64,000 bases of DNA from CALVGQ01 sp031551965 (GTDB taxonomy: Bacteria; Bacillota_I; Bacilli_A; Erysipelotrichales; Erysipelotrichaceae), in NCBI GenBank assembly GCA_031551965.1, contig JAVBMW010000015.1, positions 62,001 to 126,000 on the forward strand, given 5' to 3'. The notes below the pieces were generated by a model, which had not been told where the DNA came from, made no database searches, and saw nothing but the letters and a program-made list of their open reading frames with translations. Below are positions 52,364 to 61,716 of the stretch, in pieces (position 1 is the first letter of the stretch; each line of letters opens with the position of its first letter). The position numbers and the translations under genes are program-made.

Positions 52364-53617
52364 ATGAAGCGTAATGAATTAGGTTTGTATTTTAAAACTC
52401 TACGATTAGTTCGAGGTCTTACAAAAAAAGAGGCAGCACGTTTGTATCACATTTCGTTGTCTTATTTGGATTTGATTGAAGATGACATCAAGTACGTAAG
52501 TATCAGTAATGATTTAAAGTGCCGAATGTCGGAAGTGTACAATATCAGAATCAAAGAAAACGAAAATGAAATAGATCAATTAAATCAACTATTCAATCAA
52601 TATTTTAATGCTTGTTTCTATAGCTTAAAAGATGAAATTTCAGAGATCTATGAATTGATTCAAAAGAAGAAAGCTCTGATAAAAAACACTTTACTTTATC
52701 CAAAATATCTTTTGATTGAATACTTACATGGATTCTACTTAGAAATTCCAATTGAAGATCAAGAAGTGATCAGTAATATTTTATCAAAAATATTTATGCA
52801 ATTCGAAAGCCGTGATCTACAAATTTATTATTTGTACTTATCCATGGAACTTCGAAATGTAGGTCAGTCAGAACATGCAAAAAATTGTTTGGAAACTGCA
52901 TTAGAATATTGGAATGATGATGTGATACAATCTCTACTTTATTCTAGACTTAGTATGATATGTAGTGTTTTAGGTAAGAATTTTGATTCGTTGAGTTGCG
53001 CTTTAAAAGCGAAGGCATTATTTGAAAAGACAAATAACTATATTCGCAACGCTCGATGCTTGAATAGTATTGGGTTGATTTACTTAAATTTAGGGGATTA
53101 TTTAGAATCCATTAATTATTTTAATGAAGCGATCAGTTGTGGAAAATTGATCAATGATAACACTATTACTTCAACTAGTTACTTTAATATTGTCATTGCG
53201 TATTTATTTTTAGATGACTACTCCTCAGCCATCGAATCAATAAATAAGGCAATTGATTACGGGTACAATAAGACAAAACTTTACTATAATACAGCGTTTG
53301 CTTATTGGAAACTGAATCAAATTAAAGAAAGTAAAAAGTGGATCAAAGATGGAATTTATAAAGCAGCTGATTTAGAAAAAAATGATGTTGAGTATAAATT
53401 TTTGAAGCTATTTGAAAAAATGCTTTCAAAGCCGAATGAAGAAATTACATATCTTGAAAAAATCGTGGAACTTACTGAAAAGAAGAATGCCTCCCAAGCT
53501 GATTTCTTAAAACTATATTATCGAGAACTTATAAGAAAGTATAAAGCAAATGATATGTATAAAGAAGCACTTGAATGCATGGAGAAGAATGCAAAATTAT
53601 ATCAAATATTAAAATAG
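52364..53617 (+). CDS. HTH-TPR regulator (Rgg/PlcR-like)
   Basis: 417 residues from ATG 52364. N-terminal XRE HTH (LGLYFKTLRLVRGLTKKEAARLYHISLSYLDLIEDD), then TPR-like helical repeats through the C-terminus (ARCLNSIGLIYLNLGDYLESINYFNEAI; SYFNIVIAYLFLDDYSSAIESINKAI). This layout is that of peptide-sensing RRNPP regulators. Its position directly after a secreted peptide gene suggests it senses that peptide or a processed form (inference). Confidence 0.85.
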   Translation: MKRNELGLYFKTLRLVRGLTKKEAARLYHISLSYLDLIEDDIKYVSISNDLKCRMSEVYNIRIKENENEIDQLNQLFNQYFNACFYSLKDEISEIYELIQKKKALIKNTLLYPKYLLIEYLHGFYLEIPIEDQEVISNILSKIFMQFESRDLQIYYLYLSMELRNVGQSEHAKNCLETALEYWNDDVIQSLLYSRLSMICSVLGKNFDSLSCALKAKALFEKTNNYIRNARCLNSIGLIYLNLGDYLESINYFNEAISCGKLINDNTITSTSYFNIVIAYLFLDDYSSAIESINKAIDYGYNKTKLYYNTAFAYWKLNQIKESKKWIKDGIYKAADLEKNDVEYKFLKLFEKMLSKPNEEITYLEKIVELTEKKNASQADFLKLYYRELIRKYKANDMYKEALECMEKNAKLYQILK

Positions 53618-53677
53618 TAGTGGCTAGATGTCCCCTAACTTATCAAAAAGAACAATTAATTGAAAGGGGGCTTTATT

Positions 53678-54856
53678 ATGAGATTGTCACAATATACGAA
53701 TGTAGTTCGTAGATTTGACTATTATATTATGCACAATACGTTGCATAACTCATTTTTAACATTAGATACAAAAGAGTTACAAGAACAATTTGATGAGATC
53801 GAGGGGATTTTCAAGTATGATCCTGAAAATCCTTTACATCAAATGCTAAATGATAAGAAAATGATTGTAAGTAAGAATGATGTCAGTGAAGTTAGCTTAG
53901 CTAAGTTTTATACCGACAAGAAACATTCAACGATGAAATTATTTATTATCGTTAATGATAAAGATAATCGCAGTATTGATACTTTGATGCTGGAAAACAT
54001 TTATCACTTTATTATAAGTGAAGTATTTAAGAATCATTTATTTGGTTTAGAGATTACGATTGGAGGATATAATCCATTACTTAAAATGGAAATATTAACT
54101 CCATTTATTGAAAAAGTACATCAGTTTTGTGAAGAGAATGAACTTAATTTTATTGGCTCATTTAAAATTCCACCAGTGTTATTGAATGTTCAAACACTTG
54201 TAGAATTGAATCAACATAACATTGAACATTTCCATATTTGTTTTGATGATGCTTTTATCCTAAAAGAGAAGAAGTATCATGATCAATGGGATAAATCGAT
54301 TGATTTGATCATTAATTCTGATTTGAAATTTGAATGTACGCTTGATGTTGATTTTACAAACATTGAGAAAACAAATATCGAAGGATGCATTGAATCTTTA
54401 GCGAAAGTATTTAAAAATGATGAACGTTTTCAATTTTATTTTGAAGTTGCTGGTCATACTGAAAATGAAAGCTATAAAGCGATGGAATTAATTTATAGAA
54501 CTGCAAAAGCACTTCATATGAATATTGAAAAAGAATTGAAAAGAATGATACATGTTGGTGGAATGCATTGTGATTCAACGAATGATTATTTCTTTGCGAT
54601 CGATTATCGAGGTGAATTGTTTAAATGTCATGAATCACTTTCTAATTCTGCAGGAATGTTGAGTGATAAGGGCTATGAAATGGATATAAACAAAACATCT
54701 GCATTTACTTACAGTAAATTGAAACAAAGTTGTACTACATGTGGCATATATCCTGTTTGTTCAGGAAAGCGTTGTCCACTTCGAAGTTTAAACAATGATA
54801 TGTGTAAACATGTTTTAGAACATTATTACAATTGTTTAATCTATTTATATCTATAG
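53678..54856 (+). CDS. SPASM-domain protein without radical-SAM motif
   Basis: 392 residues from ATG 53678 (AAAGGGGG). The N-terminus (MRLSQYTNVVRRFDYYIMHNTLHNSFLTLD) and ITIGGYNPLL resemble anSME-type maturases, yet no CxxxCxxC motif occurs; the expected site reads FIIVNDKDNRS. The C-terminal SPASM cysteines are intact (GELFKC … CTTCGIYPVCSGKRC … C … C). It may bind an auxiliary cluster or a peptide as a scaffold or sensor. Same strand and spacing as its neighbours. Confidence 0.75.
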   Translation: MRLSQYTNVVRRFDYYIMHNTLHNSFLTLDTKELQEQFDEIEGIFKYDPENPLHQMLNDKKMIVSKNDVSEVSLAKFYTDKKHSTMKLFIIVNDKDNRSIDTLMLENIYHFIISEVFKNHLFGLEITIGGYNPLLKMEILTPFIEKVHQFCEENELNFIGSFKIPPVLLNVQTLVELNQHNIEHFHICFDDAFILKEKKYHDQWDKSIDLIINSDLKFECTLDVDFTNIEKTNIEGCIESLAKVFKNDERFQFYFEVAGHTENESYKAMELIYRTAKALHMNIEKELKRMIHVGGMHCDSTNDYFFAIDYRGELFKCHESLSNSAGMLSDKGYEMDINKTSAFTYSKLKQSCTTCGIYPVCSGKRCPLRSLNNDMCKHVLEHYYNCLIYLYL

Positions 54857-54874
54857 TTAGTGGGGTAAGCAAAG

Positions 54875-55306
54875 ATGCCGATATTTAATAGGAAGATCAA
54901 TTTTTATGGTGATTTGGTTGATTTTGAAGAGCTAAATCAAGAAGGTTATTCAGTATATTATGATAGTATAATCTATGAAGTTTTAAGAGATTTGTGTTTT
55001 GTCGCAAATCATAAAGGATTTGAATATATTAAGGATGCAGTAGTTTACTGTTTAGCAAATAATATTACTAGTATTAATGGAACAATTTATAACGTTTTAG
55101 CTAAAAAACATAAAAGTACATATGCACGTGTTGAAAGAAATATTCGATCTGCAATCGAAAAAGCATGGTTGATGGCTGATCCAGATGTGATTGATGATTT
55201 ATATGGACATTTTGAAGAGAATGAAACTTGTAGGCCTGAAAATTTAGTATTTATCAAAACAATTGCCTTAATCGTAAGAAAAAAAGTAACGAAGACTGTA
55301 AAATAA
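54875..55306 (+). CDS. Stand-alone Spo0A C-terminal (DNA-binding) domain protein
   Basis: 143 residues. IIYEVLRDLCFVANHKGFEYIKDAV … GTIYNVLAKKHKSTYARVERNIRSAIEKAW … PENLVFIKTIAL matches the Spo0A effector domain in order, including the recognition region (ARVERNIRSAIE). The usual receiver domain is absent, so it may bind DNA without phosphorylation. Start 18 nt after the SPASM-like gene, closing terminator follows. A regulator of this locus is likely. Confidence 0.82.
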   Translation: MPIFNRKINFYGDLVDFEELNQEGYSVYYDSIIYEVLRDLCFVANHKGFEYIKDAVVYCLANNITSINGTIYNVLAKKHKSTYARVERNIRSAIEKAWLMADPDVIDDLYGHFEENETCRPENLVFIKTIALIVRKKVTKTVK

Positions 55307-55324
55307 CGATCTTTGTTACTTTTT
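55286..55324 (+). terminator. Terminator after the Spo0A-like gene
   Basis: GTAACGAAG (55286-55294) pairs with CTTTGTTAC (55311-55319), followed by T5. The stem overlaps the coding end. Confidence 0.7.
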
Positions 55325-55395
55325 CGTTTATTTTATAGTGATTTTTTAATAGAGCTTTGATATAATAAACGTGTTTTTGAAAGGTGGTTATCAAA

Positions 55396-56118
55396 ATGGG
55401 ACGTGCGCATGAAGTCCGTGCAAAGGCTATGGCTAAGACGGCAGCTGCAAAGACAAAAGTTTATTCAAGATTTGGTAAAGAAATATATATGGCTGCGAAA
55501 GCTGGTGTACCTGATCCAGAAATGAATCAAGGGTTAAAACGTAAAATCGCAGAAGCTAAGGCAAATCAAGTGCCAGCTGATGTTATTAAAAGAGCAGTAG
55601 AAAAGGCAAAAGGGGGATCTAATGAAAATTATGATTCTTGCCGTTATGAAGGATTTGGTCCAGGGGCTGCTACGATCGTTATCGATTGTTTAACAGACAA
55701 TGTCAATCGTACTATTTCTGATATCAAGACATGCTTCAATAAAGCACATTGTAAATTAGGGGTAGGCGGAAGTGTTTCTCATAGTTATGATGAAGTGGGA
55801 ATGTTTTCATTTGCTTATAGTGATGAAGAAACAATGTTAGATGCTTTGATTATGGCTGAAGTTGATGTTAAGGATCTTGAAATTGAAGATGGTATCATGA
55901 CGGTTACTACTGAAGTATTTGATTTCAATAAAGCACAGATCGCTATCACCGACATTATTGGTGAAGAAGCTGAGTTTGATGTATGTGAAATCACAATGTT
56001 GCCTGATGAGTATGTAAAAGTTGAAGGTGCAGAAGACATTGAACTTTGGGAAAGATTATTAACACTTCTTGATGGTGTTGAAGACGTACAAAAAATTTAT
56101 CACAATGTAGAGGAATAG
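55396..56118 (+). CDS. yebC: YebC/TACO1-family protein
   Basis: 240 residues from ATG 55396 (AAGGTGG). Typical MGRAHEVRAKAMAKTAAAKTKVYSRFGKEI start (usually GRxxK near residue 2-20), KAKGGSNENYDSCRYEGFGPGAATIVIDCLTDNVNRT middle, and LPDEYVKV end. Family members ease ribosome stalling at proline stretches; some are called PmpR regulators. Confidence 0.95.
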   Translation: MGRAHEVRAKAMAKTAAAKTKVYSRFGKEIYMAAKAGVPDPEMNQGLKRKIAEAKANQVPADVIKRAVEKAKGGSNENYDSCRYEGFGPGAATIVIDCLTDNVNRTISDIKTCFNKAHCKLGVGGSVSHSYDEVGMFSFAYSDEETMLDALIMAEVDVKDLEIEDGIMTVTTEVFDFNKAQIAITDIIGEEAEFDVCEITMLPDEYVKVEGAEDIELWERLLTLLDGVEDVQKIYHNVEE

Positions 56119-56139
56119 GGATTAACTCTATTCTTTTTT
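56113..56139 (+). terminator. Terminator overlapping the yebC stop
   Basis: GAATAG (56113-56118) pairs with CTATTC (56128-56133), followed by T6. Confidence 0.8.
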
Positions 56140-56141
56140 CT

Positions 56142-56150
56142 TGGTATAAT
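56142..56150 (+). promoter_or_regulatory. Extended -10 promoter of the tagD-dppA operon
   Basis: TGGTATAAT, 22 bases before the tagD-like ATG. Confidence 0.55.
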
Positions 56151-56172
56151 AAATGAAAATGGAGAAATGATG

Positions 56173-56562
56173 ATGAGAAGAGTTATTACATATGGAACTT
56201 ATGATTTATTGCATTGGGGACATATTCGTCTTTTGAAAAGAGCTAAGCAACAAGGTGATTATTTGATTGTCGCATTAAGCAGTGATGAATTTAATGCAAT
56301 CAAAGGAAAGAAAGCATATCATGATTACGCTGAAAGAAAAATGATGTTGGAAGCGATCCGTTATGTGGATCTAGTCATTCCTGAACATACATGGGAACAG
56401 AAAAAGGATGATATAATCAAGTATCATGCAGATGTTTTCGTTATGGGTGATGATTGGGAAGGGAAATTTGATCATTTAAAAGAAGTGTGTGAGGTCATCT
56501 ATTTGCCTAGAACTGAAGGGATTTCTACTACGAAGATCAAAGAAGATTTGGAGCGACTTTAA
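56173..56562 (+). CDS. tagD: Glycerol-3-phosphate cytidylyltransferase-like protein
   Basis: 129 residues from ATG 56173 (ATG 56170 and 56167 also possible; GGAG at 56161). HxGH motif HWGHIRLLKRAK, GTYDLLH, LIVALSSDEF, and RTEGISTTKIK, all characteristic of TagD. Makes CDP-glycerol for teichoic acid. No other teichoic acid genes nearby. Confidence 0.92.
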   Translation: MRRVITYGTYDLLHWGHIRLLKRAKQQGDYLIVALSSDEFNAIKGKKAYHDYAERKMMLEAIRYVDLVIPEHTWEQKKDDIIKYHADVFVMGDDWEGKFDHLKEVCEVIYLPRTEGISTTKIKEDLERL

Positions 56563-56564
56563 TT

Positions 56565-57407
56565 ATGAAAATATATATTTCAGTAGATATTGAGGGATTA
56601 GCTGGAATCGTTAATTTTTCGCAGGAAAATCAGGAAAAGGATCGTTTTCGTCGTGCTATGCACAATCAACTTACATGGGTTATCGAAGGAATCAAGAAAA
56701 GTGACAAAAATAGCCAAATAACTGAAATCACGATAGCGGATAGTCATGGAACAGGGTTGAATTTGGATTATGATCTTTTGAGTGATTTAGATGATCGTAT
56801 ATCCTTGATCAGTGGTTATCCTCGTCCGAATTATATGATGCCATGTTTTGATTCAAGTTATGATGTTGTCTTTTTTGTAGGATATCATGGTGAAGTCGGT
56901 TCACTCAATGCGAACATGGATCATACTTATGCAAGTCGTGCAATTCATAAAATGTGTATCAATGGGCAAGCCTTATCTGAGACAGAGATCAATGCAGCTT
57001 ATGCAAGTGAATTCAATGTACCTGTAGGACTTGTGGTTGGGGATGATGGCTTGCAAAACAAACTATTGAAGAATATGCCGTGGGTGAATTATGTGTGTAC
57101 TAAGCAATCAATTAGTCGTTTTGCGGCAAAGTACTATCCACAAAAGGTCATACAAGAAAATACGATCCAACAGGTCATCAAAACTCTTGATTCTATTCAT
57201 GATTTATCTTTATATCATTTTGAAAAGCCATATCATCTACAAATCGAGTTTAACTTTGGAGCACAATTTGATCAAGCTTTAACGATACCCAATGTTAAAG
57301 TGATCGATGGTAGAACTATTGAACTTGTTTATGATGATTATCAGATCTTGTTTGAGGCAATCATGATGGTTGTAAATGTAGTAAGAGGAGCACATCCATT
57401 TAATTAA
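56565..57407 (+). CDS. dppA: M55 D-aminopeptidase DppA-like
   Basis: 280 residues. MKIYISVDIEGLAGIVNF (metal-binding Asp-x-Glu), ADSHGTGLNL (His), GYHGEVGS and metal His in LNANMDHTYASRAIH. Hydrolyses D-Ala-D-Ala or similar D-peptides; zinc enzyme. Two bases after the tagD stop, so co-transcribed. Confidence 0.93.
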   Translation: MKIYISVDIEGLAGIVNFSQENQEKDRFRRAMHNQLTWVIEGIKKSDKNSQITEITIADSHGTGLNLDYDLLSDLDDRISLISGYPRPNYMMPCFDSSYDVVFFVGYHGEVGSLNANMDHTYASRAIHKMCINGQALSETEINAAYASEFNVPVGLVVGDDGLQNKLLKNMPWVNYVCTKQSISRFAAKYYPQKVIQENTIQQVIKTLDSIHDLSLYHFEKPYHLQIEFNFGAQFDQALTIPNVKVIDGRTIELVYDDYQILFEAIMMVVNVVRGAHPFN

Positions 57408-57413
57408 TAAGAA

Positions 57414-57433
57414 AAGCCGCTTGGCTTTTTTTC
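57414..57433. terminator. Terminator after dppA
   Basis: AAGCC pairs with GGCTT around GCTT, followed by T7. Confidence 0.75.
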
Positions 57434-57434
57434 T

Positions 57435-58532
57435 TTAAAATAAATCTAGAATAGTTCCCAGTTTGTTTTTTACTGCATTTCGGTAAATAGTGGTTGCCCA
57501 AGCCACATCTTCAACACACATTCCATCTAAATATAATAGAATTATGTCATTTTCATTTTGTCTGCCTGGGTGTTTTTGATTGACTACATCGGCAAGTGGA
57601 ATGAAGTTTTCCTTTACTAATTTTCCTTCCTGCACTCGGATCAACATTTTCCCAATACAATTTGGTTTTAACGGCTTTCCTAAACGTTCGTGAACATTGC
57701 GATCATCTTGATAGGCTTCATACATTTTCCAATTATCTACAGCGATAGTTGCACAGTTCCATAAATCATCATCAAAATCACATTCTGCCGAAATAATGAC
57801 AAGTGCTCCAGGTTTAATCCACTCTTTTTTAAGTAAAGGTGTGATCTGACCTGAAGTCGCAAAACTAATGATATCTACATTTTGCACCGCTTCTTCTAAA
57901 TTATCACAAACAACAGTATTGATATTGAATTTGTTTTTGTAATGATTTGCCCAGTATTCACTTTTCTGTTTTGTACGATTAAAAATTCTTAACTCTGTAA
58001 TATGTGGACAGGCATTCAAAATTGCTTCACAAGAAGATTGGCCGATTTCTCCAATCCCTATGATCGCTAAAACTGTGCTGGCTGGATTAGAAAGATACTT
58101 TGATCCAACGCCTGTCATTGCACCAGTTCGCATTGAACTGATTTTGTTTCCTGCCATGATACAGAAGGGAGCTCCAGTCGATACATCGTTAAGTGTAATT
58201 GTATGGATTGATCGAGGAAGTTGTATAAGCTTATTGTCAACATTTGAACCATACCATTTACATCCACATACTTGATATTGACCACCTAAATAAGCTATTA
58301 GAGCCATAAAACGACGATCAGGCCCATCACTTGGCATTGAGCCTGTAGTGATTTTAGGAAAGGTCAGTTTTAAACCATGACTGTTATGATTTGGACCTCC
58401 CATGACATAATCATTTTCAGAAATCAATTTTAAAGTTTCCTCCATCGTTATTAGACATTGGGTCATGTCTAAGCCTCCTGCTTGAATGACTTGATCTTGT
58501 GTTAAATACAAAAATTGGACTTTTGAACTCAT
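57435..58532 (-). CDS. Ornithine cyclodeaminase / mu-crystallin family protein
   Basis: 365 residues. NAD(P)-binding fold (LAIIGIGEIGQSSCEAIL), substrate-side SMRTGAMTGVGSKYL, and C-terminal region with NENDIILLYLDGMCVEDVAWA, matching the OCD family. Family enzymes include ornithine cyclodeaminase, alanine dehydrogenase and opine/imine reductases; which one applies is not decidable. Ribosome site AAAGGAGGAAC. No neighbour suggests a pathway. Confidence 0.88.
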   Translation of the reverse strand: MSSKVQFLYLTQDQVIQAGGLDMTQCLITMEETLKLISENDYVMGGPNHNSHGLKLTFPKITTGSMPSDGPDRRFMALIAYLGGQYQVCGCKWYGSNVDNKLIQLPRSIHTITLNDVSTGAPFCIMAGNKISSMRTGAMTGVGSKYLSNPASTVLAIIGIGEIGQSSCEAILNACPHITELRIFNRTKQKSEYWANHYKNKFNINTVVCDNLEEAVQNVDIISFATSGQITPLLKKEWIKPGALVIISAECDFDDDLWNCATIAVDNWKMYEAYQDDRNVHERLGKPLKPNCIGKMLIRVQEGKLVKENFIPLADVVNQKHPGRQNENDIILLYLDGMCVEDVAWATTIYRNAVKNKLGTILDLF

Positions 58533-58655
58533 TTTGTTCCTCCTTTCGTCCTTTAAATAAAATATTATGATGTAACTTGTTGTTTATACTATTTTATCAT
58601 AATTGCAAAAAATCAACAAAAATAAAAAAATCAATAATTTAACTTAGAAAAATAA

Positions 58656-58684
58656 TTGTGTTAAGTAACTGCTCATGATATGTT
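58656..58684 (+). promoter_or_regulatory. Promoter of the GH2 gene
   Basis: TTGTGT and TATGTT with a 17-base spacer, 30 bases before the ATG. Confidence 0.4.
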
Positions 58685-58714
58685 TATGATGGAAAATCAA
58701 TAGGAGATATCGTT

Positions 58715-60433
58715 ATGTCACAAATCAAAACTTCATTTTTAGTGGGTGATGTTCCTCATCCAGAATATCCAAGACCTCAGTTTCAACGTGAATCCTGGCA
58801 AAATTTGAATGGACTCTGGAACTATGCAATTACAAAAAGCGATTGTACTCCGACTCAATTTGATGGACAAATACTAGTTCCATTTTGTATAGAAAGCGAA
58901 TTGTCAGGTGTAAATAAAACAGTGGAGCCAGATCAATTTTTGTGGTATCAACGTAATTTTGAAATAGATGGATATAAAGCTGATCATACAAAATTGTTGC
59001 AATTTGGTGCGGTCGATTATGAGTGTGAAGTCTGGATCAATAGACAATATGTTGGTGCTCATACTGGTGGATATTGTCCCTTTACTTTAAATATCACGCC
59101 ATATTTAATAGATGGTGAAAATGAAATCATCGTTCGTGTTAGTGATCCAACTGATACTGCAAGTTTTCCTCGTGGTAAACAAGTATTAAAACCACAAACT
59201 TTTTGGTATACGGCAGTTACAGGGATATGGCAAACCGTATGGCTTGAACAAATACCGACAGAACATGTTGAACATATCAAATATGTTCCTTCATTAACGG
59301 GAGTGGATATTACTGTTCAACTTAGCACGGAAATGGATGCGATCGTAAATGTTTTTGATAATGGAAAGATTATCAAATCAGTACAATGTCATCATCAAGA
59401 AACGGTTCATATCGAAATCGATGATCCTAAACACTGGACACCTGAAAATCCTTATTTGTATCAAGTTGAAATAAAAGCTAATGCGGATAGCGTAAAGAGC
59501 TATTTTGCCTTGCGAACTTGTAGTATAGCTGAAGATGAAAAAGGTGTGATGAGAATACTTTTAAATGGAAAACCATATTTTCAAAAAGGATTGTTGGACC
59601 AAGGATATTGGCCTGATGGATTATATACACCTGCAAGTGATGAAGCACTACGTTATGATATCGAGAAAATGAAATCTTTAGGATTTAACGTACTACGTAA
59701 ACATTTAAAAGTTGAACTCGCTCGGTGGTATTATCATTGTGATACGCTCGGAATGCTTGTGTGGCAGGATATGCCAAATGGCGCACCATATGCCGGAAGT
59801 TTACTCAATGTATATTTACCTTATATCAATGTTCATGTCAGTGACACAAACTACAATCGTTTCAAACGCAATGATGAAAGCGGACGCACTGCATATATCC
59901 ATGAACTAGAAGAAATGATCACAACTTTGTATAATGTACCAAGTATTGTAATGTGGGTGCCTTTTAATGAAGGTTGGGGTCAGTTTGATTCCGTAAAGAT
60001 GAATGATTTAGTTAAAAAAATGGATTCTACACGTTTAGTTGATCATGCCAGTGGCTGGCACGATCAAGGAGTTGGTGATATCGCTAGTGTTCATAAATAT
60101 ATCTTTAAAGTGACAAAACCTAAATCATGTAAAGGACGCGCTTTTGCGGTAACTGAATATGGTGGTTACAGTTCATGTGTAAAAGGACATGAGTGGGATG
60201 AAAAGGGTAGTTTTGGGTACAAGATGTTTGAAGACAAAGAATCTTTATCCAAAGCATATCTTGAACTTCATGAGAAACAAATCTTTCCTTTAATGAATAA
60301 AGGGTTGTGTGCAACAATCTATACTCAGCTCAGTGATGTTGAAATAGAAGTGAATGGTATTTTAACTTATGATCGTAAGATATGTAAAATAGATGAAGAA
60401 ATAATAAAAGAAGTGAATTCAAAATTAGTTTAG
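58715..60433 (+). CDS. Glycoside hydrolase family 2 enzyme
   Basis: 572 residues, intracellular (no signal peptide). Sugar-binding domain (about 20-170: RESWQNLNGLWNYAI, YQRNFEI), Ig-like domain (about 175-270), TIM barrel with GLLDQGYWPDGLY, FNVLRKHLKVE, LVWQDMPNG and WVPFNEGW (acid/base Glu). The likely nucleophile is in AFAVTEYGGY. Beta-galactosidase, -mannosidase or -glucuronidase activity cannot be distinguished. Monocistronic. Confidence 0.9.
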   Translation: MSQIKTSFLVGDVPHPEYPRPQFQRESWQNLNGLWNYAITKSDCTPTQFDGQILVPFCIESELSGVNKTVEPDQFLWYQRNFEIDGYKADHTKLLQFGAVDYECEVWINRQYVGAHTGGYCPFTLNITPYLIDGENEIIVRVSDPTDTASFPRGKQVLKPQTFWYTAVTGIWQTVWLEQIPTEHVEHIKYVPSLTGVDITVQLSTEMDAIVNVFDNGKIIKSVQCHHQETVHIEIDDPKHWTPENPYLYQVEIKANADSVKSYFALRTCSIAEDEKGVMRILLNGKPYFQKGLLDQGYWPDGLYTPASDEALRYDIEKMKSLGFNVLRKHLKVELARWYYHCDTLGMLVWQDMPNGAPYAGSLLNVYLPYINVHVSDTNYNRFKRNDESGRTAYIHELEEMITTLYNVPSIVMWVPFNEGWGQFDSVKMNDLVKKMDSTRLVDHASGWHDQGVGDIASVHKYIFKVTKPKSCKGRAFAVTEYGGYSSCVKGHEWDEKGSFGYKMFEDKESLSKAYLELHEKQIFPLMNKGLCATIYTQLSDVEIEVNGILTYDRKICKIDEEIIKEVNSKLV

Positions 60434-60490
60434 TTAGTGCTTCTGCAGGAATTTTAGCGATCGTTAAAATAAATCATGGATAAAATAAAA

Positions 60491-60517
60491 AGAGTGCCGA
60501 GCATTATTTGGCACTCT
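60491..60517 (-). terminator. Terminator of tmcAL (serves both directions)
   Basis: AGAGTGCC (60491-60498) pairs with GGCACTCT (60510-60517). On the minus strand a T5 follows; the tmcAL stop codon lies inside the hairpin. Confidence 0.8.
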
Positions 60518-61622
60518 TCATGGTTTTTCTAACTCCTCCGATTTCAAGTTCAATCAATTTTTTTTGATCTTCAATGGTCATAAAACTTGAATAAAGTTTT
60601 GTCGTTTTGAGTTCCATGTTTTTTCTGTTTTTGGGAAGATCTGCGAATCTTGATGCGATTTTTACTTCTGCATCTTGCAATGTTCTTAAATACTGCTGAC
60701 CTTTATCATTAAAGGCTAATATTCTTAATGTATCAAGAGGTTCAAGCTTTGCGACTTCTTCTTTCGTAATTTGATTAAGCAAGTGTAGGCAACAACGTTG
60801 TATTCTAGATTTTGTATATCTTTTAGTACAACTTGAATCAATAAACTGTTGCCAAGTGCTTGAAACTTGTGCTTGTTTGATCAAATGATTTTCAATTCCT
60901 TCATTAAACAAAAAAATCGTTTTGATATATTCTGGGTCTAAAGTTTGAAATAATAAACGAAGCGTTGGATAGAATTGATTCCAATTCACTGTTGGTTCAT
61001 TAATATCCATTGCACAATCATTTGTAATATCTTCATGATTAAAATAGGCTTTTCTTATTGCAGTGGCACTAGAAATATTTTGATAAAGAAGTTCATCATG
61101 GTATTGTGTAGTTCTTTGTATGGAATAAGGAGTAATGTTTGTGTTTGCGATTTCCTTTAAGTAGGCAACCGCCAATATATCGTTGGATTGCATCACATTA
61201 GAGCCAAGTCCATAAGCTTTAGCATAACCTTCACCTGCACTTAGAGCTTCTTTTAAGTAATCTACTTTAAAACTCATGGAAGCAATTTCCTGTAATTTTT
61301 CTAAATCATTAGATTCACTACCAAAGACAATACTTGATACTTTGGCAAGATTTAAAAGATGTACTGCTCCTTGAGCAAATTGTTGGGCACTTTGTGTACA
61401 GTAAATATATGGAAGTTCAATTACTAAATCAACACCAGCTGCAATTGCTGCTTCAGCACGCTTAAATTTATCGACAATAGCCATTTCTCCACGTTGCACA
61501 AAGTTTCCTGACATAACTGCAATTAAAATATTACATTGTGTTATTTCTTTAGTTTTGGTAATATGGAGTTTGTGCCCATTGTGTAAAGGATTATATTCTA
61601 CTACGATTCCAGTTGCTTTCAT
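60504..61622 (-). CDS. tmcAL: tRNA(Met) cytidine acetate ligase
   Basis: 372 residues. N-terminal nucleotidyltransferase-like MKATGIVVEYNPLHNGHKLHI with HxGH, SGNFVQRGEMAIVDKFKRAEAA and DLVIELPYIYCTQSAQQFA, all diagnostic of TmcAL (YlbM). Makes ac4C34 in elongator tRNA-Met from acetate and ATP. Near yceD-rpmF, as in many Bacillota. Confidence 0.95.
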   Translation of the reverse strand: MKATGIVVEYNPLHNGHKLHITKTKEITQCNILIAVMSGNFVQRGEMAIVDKFKRAEAAIAAGVDLVIELPYIYCTQSAQQFAQGAVHLLNLAKVSSIVFGSESNDLEKLQEIASMSFKVDYLKEALSAGEGYAKAYGLGSNVMQSNDILAVAYLKEIANTNITPYSIQRTTQYHDELLYQNISSATAIRKAYFNHEDITNDCAMDINEPTVNWNQFYPTLRLLFQTLDPEYIKTIFLFNEGIENHLIKQAQVSSTWQQFIDSSCTKRYTKSRIQRCCLHLLNQITKEEVAKLEPLDTLRILAFNDKGQQYLRTLQDAEVKIASRFADLPKNRKNMELKTTKLYSSFMTIEDQKKLIELEIGGVRKTMKSAK

Positions 61623-61716
61623 ATGATCACCTAGTTTAATATTAACATATCTTCACAATTCTTTCACATAAGTAATTTAAAATCAAATTAGGAAACAAAA
61701 AAAGGAGAAATTTTAT

